Shown: one piece after another, positions 1-10,494 of the stretch | Layout: every line of letters starts with the position of its first letter | How positions within the stretch are numbered: the first letter of the stretch is position 1 | DNA from: Falsirhodobacter sp051195255 | Lineage (GTDB): Bacteria > Pseudomonadota > Alphaproteobacteria > Rhodobacterales > Rhodobacteraceae | NCBI RefSeq assembly: GCF_051195255.1 | Contig: NZ_JBNJLK010000002.1 | Location: 186,001-250,000, forward strand | Reading direction: 5' to 3' | Length of the DNA stretch: 64,000 nt | Program-made: the position numbers and the translations under genes | Notes under the pieces: model-generated | What the model saw: the letters and a program-made list of their open reading frames with translations, nothing else | What the model was told of the DNA's origin: nothing | Database searches by the model: none

Positions 1-1388
1 TTGCGCGGGCCGAGGACGGGGAGCTGCAGCTTCAGGACTGGGGCGTCACCTATGACGAGCTGGAGCCCTTCTACGACCGCTGGGAACGCATCGCGGGCGT
101 GTCGGGCAAGGCCGGCGTCATCGACGGCCAGAAGGTCGGCGGCGGCAACCCTTATGAAGGGTCGCGCAGCCGCGACTATCCCACGCCGCCGCTGAAGACG
201 CTGCGCGCGATGGAGCTGTTCAACGACGCGACGAACCGCATGGGCCTGAACCCGTTCACGATCCCGACGGCGAACCTGTCGCAGCCTTACGTGAACCCGC
301 TGGGCGTCAGCATGGGCGCCTGCACCTATTGCGGCTTCTGCCTGTATTTCGGCTGCGGCAACTTCTCCAAATCCTCGCCGCAGGCCTGCATCTTCCCGGT
401 GCTGATGCGCCGTCCGAACTTCACGGTCCTGACGAAATCCTGCGTGACGAAGCTGACGAAGTCGCCCGACGGCAAGACCGTCACCGGCGCCATCTATGTG
501 GACGAACAGGGCAACGAGGTGGAACAGCCCGCCGACATCGTGATCCTGACGGCCTTCATGATGGACAACACGCGGATCCTTCTGCATTCGGGCATCTCCA
601 AGCCCTATGATCCGCGCGACCAGTCGGGCGTGGTGGGGCGGAACTTCACGTTCCAGACCGTGTCGGGCGCCGACCTGTGGTTCGAGGACGACCAGATCAA
701 CCCGTTCATCGGGGCGGGCGCGCTGGGCAGCCAGATCGACGACTACAACGGCGACAACTTCGACCATTCGGATCTGGACTTTATCGGCGGCGCGGGCATC
801 CTGACCCTGTCGCGCGACGGCTTGCCGATCGCGAAGGCCAACGCGCTGCCGCCGGGCACGCCGCGCTGGGGGTCGGAGTTCAAGAAGTCCTACGCGAAAT
901 ATTACCAGAACTACGCGACGCTGTTCAACCAGGGCTGCTCCATGCCGACGAAGACCGGCTACATGGACCTGGATCCGAACTTCAAGGACAAGTTCGGCGT
1001 GCCGCTGCTGCGCATCACCTACGACTATGCGCAAAGCGACCGGAACATGGCGAAGTTCACGATGGACCGGTCGCTGGAGATCGGGCGCGAGATGGGGGCC
1101 AGCCACGTGGCGGGCTTCAACTTCGCGGACAAGCCGTTCACCACGGCCATCGTCGCGTCGGACCACGTTATCGGCGGCGTGCCGATGGGGGCGGACCCGA
1201 ACACCTCGGCGGTGAACCCGTATCTGCAAAGCTGGGACGCGCACAACCTGTTCGTCGTCGGCGCTTCGGCCTTCCCGACGAATGCGGGCTACAACCCGAC
1301 GGGCACTGTCGGCGCGCTGGCCATCCGCACCGCGCGCGCGATTGCCGAGACGTATGTGAAGAACCCCGGCGCGCTGGTGGAGGGCTGA
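1..1388 (+). CDS. GMC-family FAD sugar/gluconate dehydrogenase, catalytic subunit (5' truncated by window edge)
   Basis: The reading frame is open from base 3, so the N-terminal FAD-binding part lies outside the window and about 462 residues are visible. It is a flavoprotein of the glucose-methanol-choline family, of the kind that oxidises gluconate, sorbitol or similar sugars and passes electrons to a membrane cytochrome c. A cysteine cluster with Cys codons at 321, 330, 339 and 354 (C-x2-C-x2-C-x4-C) is the kind of segment that holds an iron-sulfur cluster in related three-subunit dehydrogenases. The C-terminus carries the GMC signature around HVIGGVPMGADP and NPTGTVGALA, with the expected catalytic His/Asn pair. 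It ends 3 bases before the cytochrome gene, so the two are one operon. The true substrate cannot be told from sequence. Confidence 0.88.
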   Translation, partial: ARAEDGELQLQDWGVTYDELEPFYDRWERIAGVSGKAGVIDGQKVGGGNPYEGSRSRDYPTPPLKTLRAMELFNDATNRMGLNPFTIPTANLSQPYVNPLGVSMGACTYCGFCLYFGCGNFSKSSPQACIFPVLMRRPNFTVLTKSCVTKLTKSPDGKTVTGAIYVDEQGNEVEQPADIVILTAFMMDNTRILLHSGISKPYDPRDQSGVVGRNFTFQTVSGADLWFEDDQINPFIGAGALGSQIDDYNGDNFDHSDLDFIGGAGILTLSRDGLPIAKANALPPGTPRWGSEFKKSYAKYYQNYATLFNQGCSMPTKTGYMDLDPNFKDKFGVPLLRITYDYAQSDRNMAKFTMDRSLEIGREMGASHVAGFNFADKPFTTAIVASDHVIGGVPMGADPNTSAVNPYLQSWDAHNLFVVGASAFPTNAGYNPTGTVGALAIRTARAIAETYVKNPGALVEG

Positions 1389-1391
1389 TCC

Positions 1392-2705
1392 ATGGCGAAC
1401 TGGAAGAAGATCGGCGGCGGCGTCGCCGCGGTGGCGGTGATCGCGGCGGCGGGTGCGGGCTGGTGGGCCTGGGACACGCTGGACACGTCCCGTTCGGACG
1501 TGGCCGACGACAGCGTGACCCTGGCGGAGTTCAAGGCCGACCCCGAGGCCGTGGCGCGGGGCGAATACGTCATGCGGACCGGCGACTGCGCCGCCTGCCA
1601 CACGCGCGAATCCGGCAGCTTTGCCGGCGGGTATGAGATCGCGACGCCCTTCGGCGTTCTCGTGTCGTCGAATATCACGCCGGACGCGACCGGCATCGGC
1701 GCCATGACGGAGCGTGATTTCTTCAACGCGCTGCGGCAGGGGCTTGGCCAGCACGGGCCCCTGTATCCGGCCATGCCCTACACCGCCTACAAGAACCTGA
1801 GCGACGGCGACATGCACGACCTGTGGGCCTACATGTCCACGGTTCCCCCGGTGCAGAACGACATCGACGAGACGGCGGGGATGAAGTTCCCCTTCAACAT
1901 CCGTCTGGCGATGGTGGGCTGGGACATGCTGTTCTTCGACAATGCGGGCTATGCGCCCGACGCATCGCAGGACGAGGTGTGGAACCGCGGCAAATACATC
2001 GTGGACGGCGGCGGTCACTGCTCGGCCTGCCACAGCCCGCGCAACATCCTGTCGGGCGAAGTGGCCAGCCAGTACCTGCAAGGCGGCAGCCTCGGCACCT
2101 CCTATGCGCCGGAGATCACGTCGAACGAGTATCTGGGCCTTGGCGCGCAGTCGGTCGACAGCATCGCGCAATACCTGCGCACCGGCACCAACGGGGTGGA
2201 GGTCGCCGCCGGTCCCATGGCCGAAGCGATCGAGCATTCGCTGCAGCACATGACCGAGGATGATCTTGTCGCGGTGGCCACCTACCTGAAGACCGTGCCG
2301 GGATCGGACGCCGTGCGCCCCGAACCGCTGGCGGCGGAAAGCGACGCCATGAAGCGCGGCGCGCTGGAATACGAGGTGAGCTGTTCGGCCTGCCACGGTC
2401 CGCATGGCGAAGGGATGGGGCTGCTGGCCCCTGCCTTTGCCGGGAACGCGGCCATGCTGTCGCCCGACATCACGAACCTGACCCACGCGCTGATGGTGGG
2501 GGGACGGGCCGTCTCCTCGCACGAAAGTCCGACGGGGGCGGGGATGCCGTCCTTTGCGTGGAAATACAGCGACCGGCAGCTGGCCGAGATCCTGGATTAC
2601 GTGCGCAACAGCTGGGGGAACGCCGCGCCGCCGGTGGATGTGGCGGATGTCGCGAAGATGCGCGCCGACACGCAGGCCCGCGACAAGCTGGCCATCCCGC
2701 AGTGA
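1392..2705 (+). CDS. Triheme membrane cytochrome c subunit of the sugar dehydrogenase
   Basis: This 437-residue protein has an N-terminal hydrophobic helix (about residues 8-27), probably an uncleaved anchor or signal. It has three heme c attachment motifs: CAACH at 66-70, CSACH at 210-214 and CSACH at 331-335. That layout is typical of the cytochrome subunit of membrane-bound gluconate 2-dehydrogenase and alcohol dehydrogenase, which accepts electrons from the flavin subunit in the periplasm and passes them to ubiquinone or the respiratory chain. It directly follows the GMC subunit (3-base gap). A third, small subunit usual for this complex is not seen downstream and, if present, would lie upstream of the window. 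Confidence 0.92.
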   Translation: MANWKKIGGGVAAVAVIAAAGAGWWAWDTLDTSRSDVADDSVTLAEFKADPEAVARGEYVMRTGDCAACHTRESGSFAGGYEIATPFGVLVSSNITPDATGIGAMTERDFFNALRQGLGQHGPLYPAMPYTAYKNLSDGDMHDLWAYMSTVPPVQNDIDETAGMKFPFNIRLAMVGWDMLFFDNAGYAPDASQDEVWNRGKYIVDGGGHCSACHSPRNILSGEVASQYLQGGSLGTSYAPEITSNEYLGLGAQSVDSIAQYLRTGTNGVEVAAGPMAEAIEHSLQHMTEDDLVAVATYLKTVPGSDAVRPEPLAAESDAMKRGALEYEVSCSACHGPHGEGMGLLAPAFAGNAAMLSPDITNLTHALMVGGRAVSSHESPTGAGMPSFAWKYSDRQLAEILDYVRNSWGNAAPPVDVADVAKMRADTQARDKLAIPQ

Positions 2706-2712
2706 TCGGAAA

Positions 2713-2733
2713 CGGGCCGCCTTGTGCGGCCCG
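2713..2733 (+). terminator. Stem-loop terminator after the dehydrogenase operon
   Basis: Perfect 8-bp arms CGGGCCGC and GCGGCCCG enclose the loop CTTGT, 7 bases after the cytochrome stop. The following bases are only moderately T-rich (GCTTGCGTTTC). It probably ends the dehydrogenase transcript before the regulator gene. Confidence 0.6.
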
Positions 2734-2782
2734 CTTGCGTTTCGGACCCCCGTCGGTATGAGGTGCCTTCATTCCCGAGGGA

Positions 2783-3820
2783 GTGACCCGATTGCCCCGC
2801 CGATCCACGCTTGAAGACATCGCCGCCGCCGCCGGGGTCAGCCTGTCCACGCTGGACCGGATCGTGAACCGGCGGGGCGCCGTGAAGCGCGCCACGATCG
2901 AGCATGTCCTCGTAGCGGCCGAGCGGCTGGGCTATCACGGGGTGCCCGTGATCCGGCAGCGGCTGATGGAAGGCGCGCCGTCCAAGACCTTCGGCTTTTT
3001 GCTGAACCAGCGCGACCGTTCGCTGTACGCCCAGCTGGCCAACGGCCTGACGCAGCGGGTGCGCCTGTCGCAGCGCGTGCAGGGGCGGGCGGTGGTCCAT
3101 CATTTGCAGGATCTGGATCCGCAGGGCATGGCGCAGGCGCTGGAAGCGCTGGGCGAGGAGTGCGACGCGATCGGTGCCGTGCTGCTGGATCATCCGCTGG
3201 TGCGGGAGGCGGTGGGGCGTCTGGCGTCGCGGGGGGTGCCGGTCTGGGCCATGTTCTCGGACCTGTCGACGCCCGACCGTGCGGGGTTTGTCGGGTCCGA
3301 CGCGCTGAAGATGGGGCGCAGCGCGGGATGGTTCATCCACCAGCTTTGCCCGCCGCAGGGCCGCGTCATGATGCTGATCGGGGCACCCGGCTATCGCGCA
3401 CATCAGGGCTATGACAGGGGGTTGCGGCAGGCCTTGGCCGAACGCCACAGCCGGCTGGAGGTGCTGGACACGCGGCACACCTTCGAATCCGACACCGAAG
3501 CCCGCCGCATCGTGGAGCGGGAGGTTCCGCGCCATGACGACCTCGTGGCGCTGGTCATCGCCGGCGGCGGGGTGGAAGGGGCGGTGGCCGCCCTTACCCC
3601 CGAACAGCGCGGCCGCCTGATCATCCTTGGCACGGAGCTGAGCGACGCGGTCAACCGCTGCCTGAAGGACGGCACCCTCGATGTCGTGCTGAGCCATCCG
3701 GTGGAGCGGGTGGTCGAGGATCTGGTCGGCGCGATGGAGGACACGGTCCTGCCCTGCGGCTTTCAGGGCCCCGCCTTCCGCGAGGTCCCGATCGAGATCC
3801 GGATACGGGAAAGCTTCTGA
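2783..3820 (+). CDS. LacI-family transcriptional regulator
   Basis: 345 residues. Residues 8-35 form a LacI-type helix-turn-helix (TLEDIAAAAGVSLSTLDRIV, followed by the hinge helix). The rest resembles the periplasmic-binding-protein fold that senses a sugar-like ligand. The start is uncertain: GTG at 2783 lies inside the GAGGGAG ribosome site (2777-2783), while TTG at 2792 would have a better 8-base spacing and lose only three residues. It sits in the same direction as, and downstream of, the dehydrogenase operon but is separated from it by a terminator, so it probably has its own promoter. Targets are unknown; the neighbouring sugar-oxidation and sugar-uptake operons are candidates by position only. 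Confidence 0.87.
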   Translation: MTRLPRRSTLEDIAAAAGVSLSTLDRIVNRRGAVKRATIEHVLVAAERLGYHGVPVIRQRLMEGAPSKTFGFLLNQRDRSLYAQLANGLTQRVRLSQRVQGRAVVHHLQDLDPQGMAQALEALGEECDAIGAVLLDHPLVREAVGRLASRGVPVWAMFSDLSTPDRAGFVGSDALKMGRSAGWFIHQLCPPQGRVMMLIGAPGYRAHQGYDRGLRQALAERHSRLEVLDTRHTFESDTEARRIVEREVPRHDDLVALVIAGGGVEGAVAALTPEQRGRLIILGTELSDAVNRCLKDGTLDVVLSHPVERVVEDLVGAMEDTVLPCGFQGPAFREVPIEIRIRESF

Positions 3821-3848
3821 TCCGGCCGTGCGGGAGCCGGATAAAATG

Positions 3849-3893
3849 CATCTTTAAGATGTATTGACACATGTTCAGATTGTTCTGCACAAT
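3849..3893 (+). promoter_or_regulatory. Promoter with two palindromes upstream of the Hint-domain gene
   Basis: A -35 element TTGACA at 3864-3869 and a -10-like CACAAT at 3888-3893 (18-bp spacing) lie just before the GTG at 3902. A perfect palindrome CATCTT-T-AAGATG (3849-3861) abuts the -35, and a second inverted repeat ATTGT-TCTGC-ACAAT (3879-3893) covers the -10. Both are placed as operators would be. Transcription from this -10 would begin within a few bases of the GTG start, implying a leaderless or almost leaderless mRNA. Confidence 0.5.
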
Positions 3894-3901
3894 TTGGCCC
3901 G

Positions 3902-4696
3902 GTGAGGCTGTCTCACAGGATCAGCGTGTGGGAGACGGCCATCGAAAGCGGGCAGATCGCATCAGGTCTTGAGGCCGCCGACGCGCGGTCGGGCGGCCGG
4001 ATCACCCTCGGAAAGGCGGGTCCGGCACCGGGCGGATCGGGGCGGGGGATCGTCGGAACCGAACCTCTGGCGGGTGCCCCCGGCCGGATCACCCTGGCCG
4101 ATGGCACACGGCTTGGCTTTCCTGCCGCCGAACGGATCATCTGCTTCACGCCCGGCGCGAGGGTGCAGACCGACGGCGGCCCCCGTGCGGTGGAAACGCT
4201 GATGGCCGGCGACATGGTGGTGACGCGGGACCGTGGCCTGCAACCCCTTCGGTGGGTCGGCCGGACGGAGGTTCCGGGCCTTGGAGGCCTCGCCCCCGTC
4301 CGCATCCGTTCGGCGGCCTTTCCCGGCCTGACGGCGGACCTTGTCGTGTCCCCCCATCACCGCATGCTGATCGAGGGCCCCCGCGCGACGCGGCTGCAGG
4401 GCGAGACGGAGGTGCTGGCCGTGGCCCGGCACCTGGTGGATGGACGGCATGTCACGGTGGAGGAGCGGGAAACGGTCACTTACCTTCACCTGCTGTTCGA
4501 CCGGCACGAGGTGATCGTGGTCAATGGGGTGGCCACCGAAAGCTATCACCCCGCCGATCACGGGTTCGGCGGCCTGGATGACGCCACGCGGGAAGGGGTG
4601 TTCGCCGTCTTTCCGCAATTGCGCACGCTGCCCGAAAGCTATGGCCGGACGGCGCGGCGCGTCCTGACGCGGTCCGAAGCGGCCTTGCTGGTCTGA
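3902..4696 (+). CDS. Hint-domain (Hedgehog/intein-fold) protein
   Basis: 264 residues. From about residue 80 the protein contains a bacterial Hint module: a start motif CFTPGARVQT with the cysteine that would be the splicing/autoproteolysis nucleophile, VETLMAGDMVVT, the block SPHHRMLIEG and a C-terminal VIVVNGVATESYHP. Such stand-alone modules are common in Rhodobacteraceae, often at the end of secreted proteins, but their function is largely unknown. Here the N-terminal 80 residues are low-complexity and no classical signal peptide is seen. There is no ATG upstream of the domain. The GTG at 3902 is the first start after the promoter and lacks a ribosome site, consistent with leaderless expression. 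It has no operon partner. Confidence 0.75.
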   Translation: MRLSHRISVWETAIESGQIASGLEAADARSGGRITLGKAGPAPGGSGRGIVGTEPLAGAPGRITLADGTRLGFPAAERIICFTPGARVQTDGGPRAVETLMAGDMVVTRDRGLQPLRWVGRTEVPGLGGLAPVRIRSAAFPGLTADLVVSPHHRMLIEGPRATRLQGETEVLAVARHLVDGRHVTVEERETVTYLHLLFDRHEVIVVNGVATESYHPADHGFGGLDDATREGVFAVFPQLRTLPESYGRTARRVLTRSEAALLV

Positions 4697-4801
4697 CCGG
4701 CGGGCCGGGATCCGCCGCCCCGCGTCAACTTCCGGCGGCGATGTTGAAGGCCCGGAACGCAGGTCTACCTTTCGCTTCCACAGCCCTCGGGGAGAGACGC
4801 C

Positions 4802-6475
<1,674 letters not shown>

Positions 6476-6500
6476 ACTCCGGGCGTCATTCATCCCCCGC

Positions 6501-6524
6501 AAAGGCCGCAGCGATGCGGCCTTT
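6501..6524 (+). terminator. Rho-independent terminator after the catalase gene
   Basis: A perfect 10-bp stem (AAAGGCCGCA / TGCGGCCTTT) with a GCGA tetraloop, followed by GTCATTT, lies 25 bases after the catalase stop. Confidence 0.8.
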
Positions 6525-6543
6525 GTCATTTGCACGAATAGTT

Positions 6544-6583
6544 TTGACAGCCTGATTTTTGCCTTCTAGTTTGTCAGACAAAC
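6544..6583 (+). promoter_or_regulatory. Promoter and FadR/GntR-like operator of the arabinoside operon
   Basis: A -35 TTGACA at 6544-6549 and a -10 TAGTTT at 6567-6572 are spaced by exactly 17 bp. A perfect palindrome GTTTGTC-A-GACAAAC (6569-6583) overlaps the -10 and the start region. Its core GT-N3-AC matches the usual half-sites of FadR-subfamily GntR repressors, and a FadR-type gene lies at the far end of this operon. The position fits repression by blocking RNA polymerase. The ribosome site AGGGAGGAAG follows before ATG 6597. Confidence 0.7.
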
Positions 6584-6596
6584 AGGGAGGAAGAAC

Positions 6597-8093
6597 ATGA
6601 AGGTCAAGGCCGCCATCCATCGGGACTTCGAAATCTCCAAGATCGACGACCGGCTTTACGCCGCCTTCATCGAGCATATGGGGCGGGCAATCTATTCGGG
6701 GATCTACGAGCCCGGCCACCCGCAGGCCGACGGAAACGGGTTTCGGCGCGACGTGGCGGCCATGGTGCGCGACCTGAACATCCCGGCCATCCGCTATCCC
6801 GGCGGCAACTTCGTGTCCGCCTATCGCTGGGAAGATGGCATCGGCCCGAAAGAGGATCGCCCCGTCCGGCTGGATCTGGCCTGGCGGTCGCGCGAAACCA
6901 ACCAGGTCGGCATCAACGAATTCGCCATCTGGGCGAACGAGCTGGGCATCGACATGATGCTGGCCGTGAACCTCGGCTCCCGCGGGATCGAGGAGGCGCG
7001 CAACTTCATGGAATACGTCAACCATCCCGGCGGCACCTACTGGTCCGACCTGCGCCGCAGCCACGGGGTGGAAAAGCCCTATGGCGTGAAGATGTGGTGC
7101 CTTGGCAACGAGATGGACGGCCCGTGGCAGATCGGCGCGAAGCCCGCCCGCGAATACGGCCGCCTTGCGGACGAGACGGCGAAGGCCCTGCGTGCCCTGA
7201 CCCCCGACGCCGAGATGATCGTCTGCGGATCGTCGAACGACGAGATGCCGACCTATCCCGAATGGGAACGGGTGGTGCTGGAGGAATGCTACGAGCATGT
7301 GGACCACATCTCGCTCCACAAGTACTTCGGCAACTCGTCCCGCGACACGCTGAACTTCTTTGGCAAGATCGAGGAAACGGGCCGCTACATCAACACGATC
7401 GGCGGCGTGATCGATTTCGTGAAATCGAAGAAGCGGGCGAAGAACGACGTCCACATCTGCTTTGACGAATGGAACGTCTGGTATCACCGGCGCGAGGAGG
7501 ACGGACGGCGCTGGCGCACCTGGGACTGGCCCGAAGCGCCCGACCTGCTGGAGGAAACCTACACCTTCGAGGACGCGCTGTTCGTCGGTGGCCTTCTGAA
7601 CGAGTTCATCCGCCGGTCGGACCGCGTGAAGATCGCCTGCATTGCGCAGCTGGTGAACGTGATCGCCCCGATCCGGGCGGACAAGAACGGCAAGGCGTGG
7701 CGCCAGTCGATCTACTGGCCCTACCAGATGGCCTCGGTCTATGGGCGGGGCACGGCGCTGCGCGTGGCGGTGGACGGGCCGAAGTATGATTGCGCGGTGG
7801 CCTCCGACGTGGATTATCTGGACATCACGGCCGTTCAGGGCGCAGGCTGTGTCACGATCTTCGCGATCAACCGCCACTTGCGGGAAACGCTGGATCTGCG
7901 TCTGTCGCTGACGGGCTTCAAGGCGACACTCGACTTTCACAAGATGATCGGGGGGCATGATCTGATGGCAACGAACGGTCCGGACGCCGAACCCATCGCG
8001 CCCGTGGACGGCACGGGCATCGGGGTGGAGGATGGCAACGTCGTGGGTGCCTTGCCGCCCTTGTCCTATCACGTCATCCGCCTGAAGGTGTGA
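6597..8093 (+). CDS. Alpha-N-arabinofuranosidase, glycoside hydrolase family 51
   Basis: 498 residues, the normal size for GH51. It removes terminal alpha-L-arabinofuranosyl units from arabinan, arabinoxylan or their oligosaccharides. The acid/base Glu172 is in CLGNEMDGPW and the nucleophile Glu291 in CFDEWNVWY, with a catalytic barrel followed by a C-terminal beta domain. There is no signal peptide, so it acts in the cytoplasm on imported oligosaccharides, in line with the ABC transporter encoded directly downstream. It is the first gene of a five-gene operon behind a clear promoter and operator. Confidence 0.95.
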   Translation: MKVKAAIHRDFEISKIDDRLYAAFIEHMGRAIYSGIYEPGHPQADGNGFRRDVAAMVRDLNIPAIRYPGGNFVSAYRWEDGIGPKEDRPVRLDLAWRSRETNQVGINEFAIWANELGIDMMLAVNLGSRGIEEARNFMEYVNHPGGTYWSDLRRSHGVEKPYGVKMWCLGNEMDGPWQIGAKPAREYGRLADETAKALRALTPDAEMIVCGSSNDEMPTYPEWERVVLEECYEHVDHISLHKYFGNSSRDTLNFFGKIEETGRYINTIGGVIDFVKSKKRAKNDVHICFDEWNVWYHRREEDGRRWRTWDWPEAPDLLEETYTFEDALFVGGLLNEFIRRSDRVKIACIAQLVNVIAPIRADKNGKAWRQSIYWPYQMASVYGRGTALRVAVDGPKYDCAVASDVDYLDITAVQGAGCVTIFAINRHLRETLDLRLSLTGFKATLDFHKMIGGHDLMATNGPDAEPIAPVDGTGIGVEDGNVVGALPPLSYHVIRLKV

Positions 8094-8095
8094 CG

Positions 8096-9163
8096 ATGTC
8101 CGGGGTGGTTCTGCGCAACGTGCGCAAATCCTTCGGCGCCATCGACGTCATCAGGGACGTGTCGCTGACGATCGAGAAAGGCAAGTTCGGCGTCTTCGTG
8201 GGCCCCTCGGGCTGCGGGAAGTCCACCTTGCTGCGCATGATCGCCGGGCTGGAAAACAGCACCGGCGGCACGATCGAGATCGGCGGCCGCAACGTCACGG
8301 ATGTGGAGCCGGCGCGGCGCGGCGTGGCGATGGTGTTCCAGTCCTATGCGCTTTACCCGCACCTGTCGGTGGCCGAGAACATGGCCTTCTCGCTCCGCCT
8401 CGCGAAGGCGTCGCGGGCGGAGCGGGAAAGCAAGGTGCGCGAAGCGGCGCGGATCCTGCAGCTGACCGATCATCTGGACAAGCGTCCGTCCGAACTTTCG
8501 GGCGGTCAGCGGCAGCGGGTGGCCATCGGCCGCGCCATCGTGCGCGAACCGGAGGTGTTCCTGTTCGACGAACCCTTGTCGAACCTCGACGCGGAACTGC
8601 GCGTCCAGATGCGGCTGGAGCTGAGCCGCCTGCACCACCAGATCGGCGCGACGATGATCTATGTCACGCATGACCAGGTGGAGGCGATGACGCTGGCCGA
8701 CAGCATCTTCGTGCTGAAGAACGGCGTCGTCCAGCAGTCGGGCGCGCCCCTGGGGCTTTACGACGATCCGGACAACCGCTTCGTCGCCGGGTTCATCGGA
8801 TCGCCGGCCATGAACTTCCTGGACGGCACGGTGGTGGCGCACACGGCGCAGGGCATCCGCGCCGCGACCGAGCAGGGGGAGATCGTGGCCCATGTCATCA
8901 ACCGCCCGGCCGAAGGGAGCGCCGTGACGCTGGGGGTGCGCCCCGAACATCTGGTTCCCGCCGAAACCGGCATTCCGGTGCTGGTGGAAATGGCCGAGGA
9001 ACTGGGCGGCAACGCCTTCATCCATTCGCGCCTGGCTTCGGGGGCGGATGTCGTCTTCGAGCGCCGGGGCCTGCGGGACCGGCTGGAGGGGCAGCGTATC
9101 CACCTTGCCGTCGATCCCGCGCATGTCCTGTGCTTCACGGCGGAGGGCTTGCGGCTGCGCTGA
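8096..9163 (+). CDS. Sugar ABC transporter ATPase (UgpC/MsmK type)
   Basis: 355 residues from ATG 8096. A GTG at 8090 overlapping the previous stop is an equally possible start and adds two residues. Walker A GPSGCGKST is at 36-44, the signature LSGGQ at 134-138 and Walker B VFLFDEP at 154-160, followed by a C-terminal TOBE-like regulatory domain as in UgpC, MalK and MsmK. It powers import of the oligosaccharide bound by the next gene product and sits on the cytoplasmic face of the two permeases. It begins 2 bases after the arabinofuranosidase stop, so the genes are translationally close. Confidence 0.95.
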   Translation: MSGVVLRNVRKSFGAIDVIRDVSLTIEKGKFGVFVGPSGCGKSTLLRMIAGLENSTGGTIEIGGRNVTDVEPARRGVAMVFQSYALYPHLSVAENMAFSLRLAKASRAERESKVREAARILQLTDHLDKRPSELSGGQRQRVAIGRAIVREPEVFLFDEPLSNLDAELRVQMRLELSRLHHQIGATMIYVTHDQVEAMTLADSIFVLKNGVVQQSGAPLGLYDDPDNRFVAGFIGSPAMNFLDGTVVAHTAQGIRAATEQGEIVAHVINRPAEGSAVTLGVRPEHLVPAETGIPVLVEMAEELGGNAFIHSRLASGADVVFERRGLRDRLEGQRIHLAVDPAHVLCFTAEGLRLR

Positions 9164-9209
9164 GGAAAAACCGGACGGGGAGGTCCGGTCAACAGAGGAG
9201 GAACCAAGA

Positions 9210-10487
9210 ATGAAACGACTGACCTCGCTTGTGACGGCCATCCTGCTGTCCACCGCGATCCCCGCGCTGGCCCAGCAGCAGATCACCTGGTGGGACTTCT
9301 TCGTGGGCGGCGACGGCGTGCGCATGAAGGCGCTGCTGCAGCAGTTCAACAACGAACATCCCGACATCGCCGTGACCGCGACTTCGCTGGAATGGGGCAC
9401 GCCCTTCTACACCAAGATCCGCACCTCGGCGGCGGTGGGGCAGGGGCCGGACGTGATGAGCTATCACCTGTCGCGCCTGCCGATGGCCTTGCAGGAAGGG
9501 GTCCTGACGCCCATCACGGTGGCGGATATGGAAACGGCCGGCCTGAAGGAGGACGACTTCTTCGGCCCCGCGCTGGAAGCCGCCAAGGGGCCGGACGGCA
9601 CGCTTTACGCGGTGCCCTTCGACATCCATTCGACCGTCCTCTTTTACAACAAGACGCTGCTGGAAGGGACCGAGTATCTGGACGCCGACGGCAAGCTGAC
9701 GGGCGTCGACACGCTGGAAGGGTTCGAAGGCGCGCTGGCCGCAGCCAAGGACAAGGGCGCGGAGGCCCCCATCTCCTATGCCACGGGCGATGATGGCGGC
9801 GTTTATCGCGTCTTTTACAGCCTTCTGGCCCAGCAGGGCGGGGAACTGATTTCGGCCGATGGCGAGGTTCTTCCGGGCGACAGTGGTGAAAAGGCCGCCA
9901 ACGCGATCCGCGTCATGACCCACTGGTTCGAGGAAGGCTGGCAGCCCGAGCAGGCGGCCTACGAGGCGTCGGTCGCGCTCTTCACCTCGGGCAAGTCCGC
10001 CTTCTTCTTCAACGGCGCCTGGGAGGTGCCGACGATGGTCGATCTGGAAAAGGGCGGGAACCTGGGCTTTGAATGGGGTGTGGCCGAAATCCCGCCCTTG
10101 ATGGGCAAGCAGACGAACTGGGCCGACAGCCACGGCTTTGCCATCCCCATCCAGGGCAAGACCCAGATGGACCCCGAAAAGCGTGCGGCCGTCATGACCC
10201 TGATCGGCTGGATGGAGGAGCATTCGCTGGACTGGGCCGCGGCGGGCCACATCCCCGCCTACAAGCCCGTGGCCGAATCCGAAGCGTTCCGCGCGATGGA
10301 GCCGAATGCGAGCTATGCCGGTCTGGCCGATCGTGCGACCTATGATCCCCGCTCGGAAGCCGCAGGCGTGGCCTCGCCCGTTTATGACGCGGCGATCAAC
10401 ATCATCTCGCCGGCCATCCACGGCTACATGGAGCCCGAGGACGCGGTGGAAGAGATCCGCTCCGAGCTTGAAGGCGTGCTGAACTGA
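9210..10487 (+). CDS. Extracellular solute-binding protein of the sugar ABC importer
   Basis: 425 residues of the family 1 (MalE-like) binding proteins. A typical Sec signal peptide occupies residues 1-21, with cleavage after AxA in IPALA. The mature protein begins QQQITWWDFF and ends in an all-alpha lobe. ATG 9210 is chosen because GAGGAG lies at 9195-9200; upstream in-frame starts would fall inside the ATPase gene. It would capture the arabino-oligosaccharide (inferred from the GH51 neighbour) in the periplasm. A strong stem-loop follows the gene and may keep this message more abundant than the permease message. Confidence 0.93.
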   Translation: MKRLTSLVTAILLSTAIPALAQQQITWWDFFVGGDGVRMKALLQQFNNEHPDIAVTATSLEWGTPFYTKIRTSAAVGQGPDVMSYHLSRLPMALQEGVLTPITVADMETAGLKEDDFFGPALEAAKGPDGTLYAVPFDIHSTVLFYNKTLLEGTEYLDADGKLTGVDTLEGFEGALAAAKDKGAEAPISYATGDDGGVYRVFYSLLAQQGGELISADGEVLPGDSGEKAANAIRVMTHWFEEGWQPEQAAYEASVALFTSGKSAFFFNGAWEVPTMVDLEKGGNLGFEWGVAEIPPLMGKQTNWADSHGFAIPIQGKTQMDPEKRAAVMTLIGWMEEHSLDWAAAGHIPAYKPVAESEAFRAMEPNASYAGLADRATYDPRSEAAGVASPVYDAAINIISPAIHGYMEPEDAVEEIRSELEGVLN

Positions 10488-10494
10488 TCGTTCG

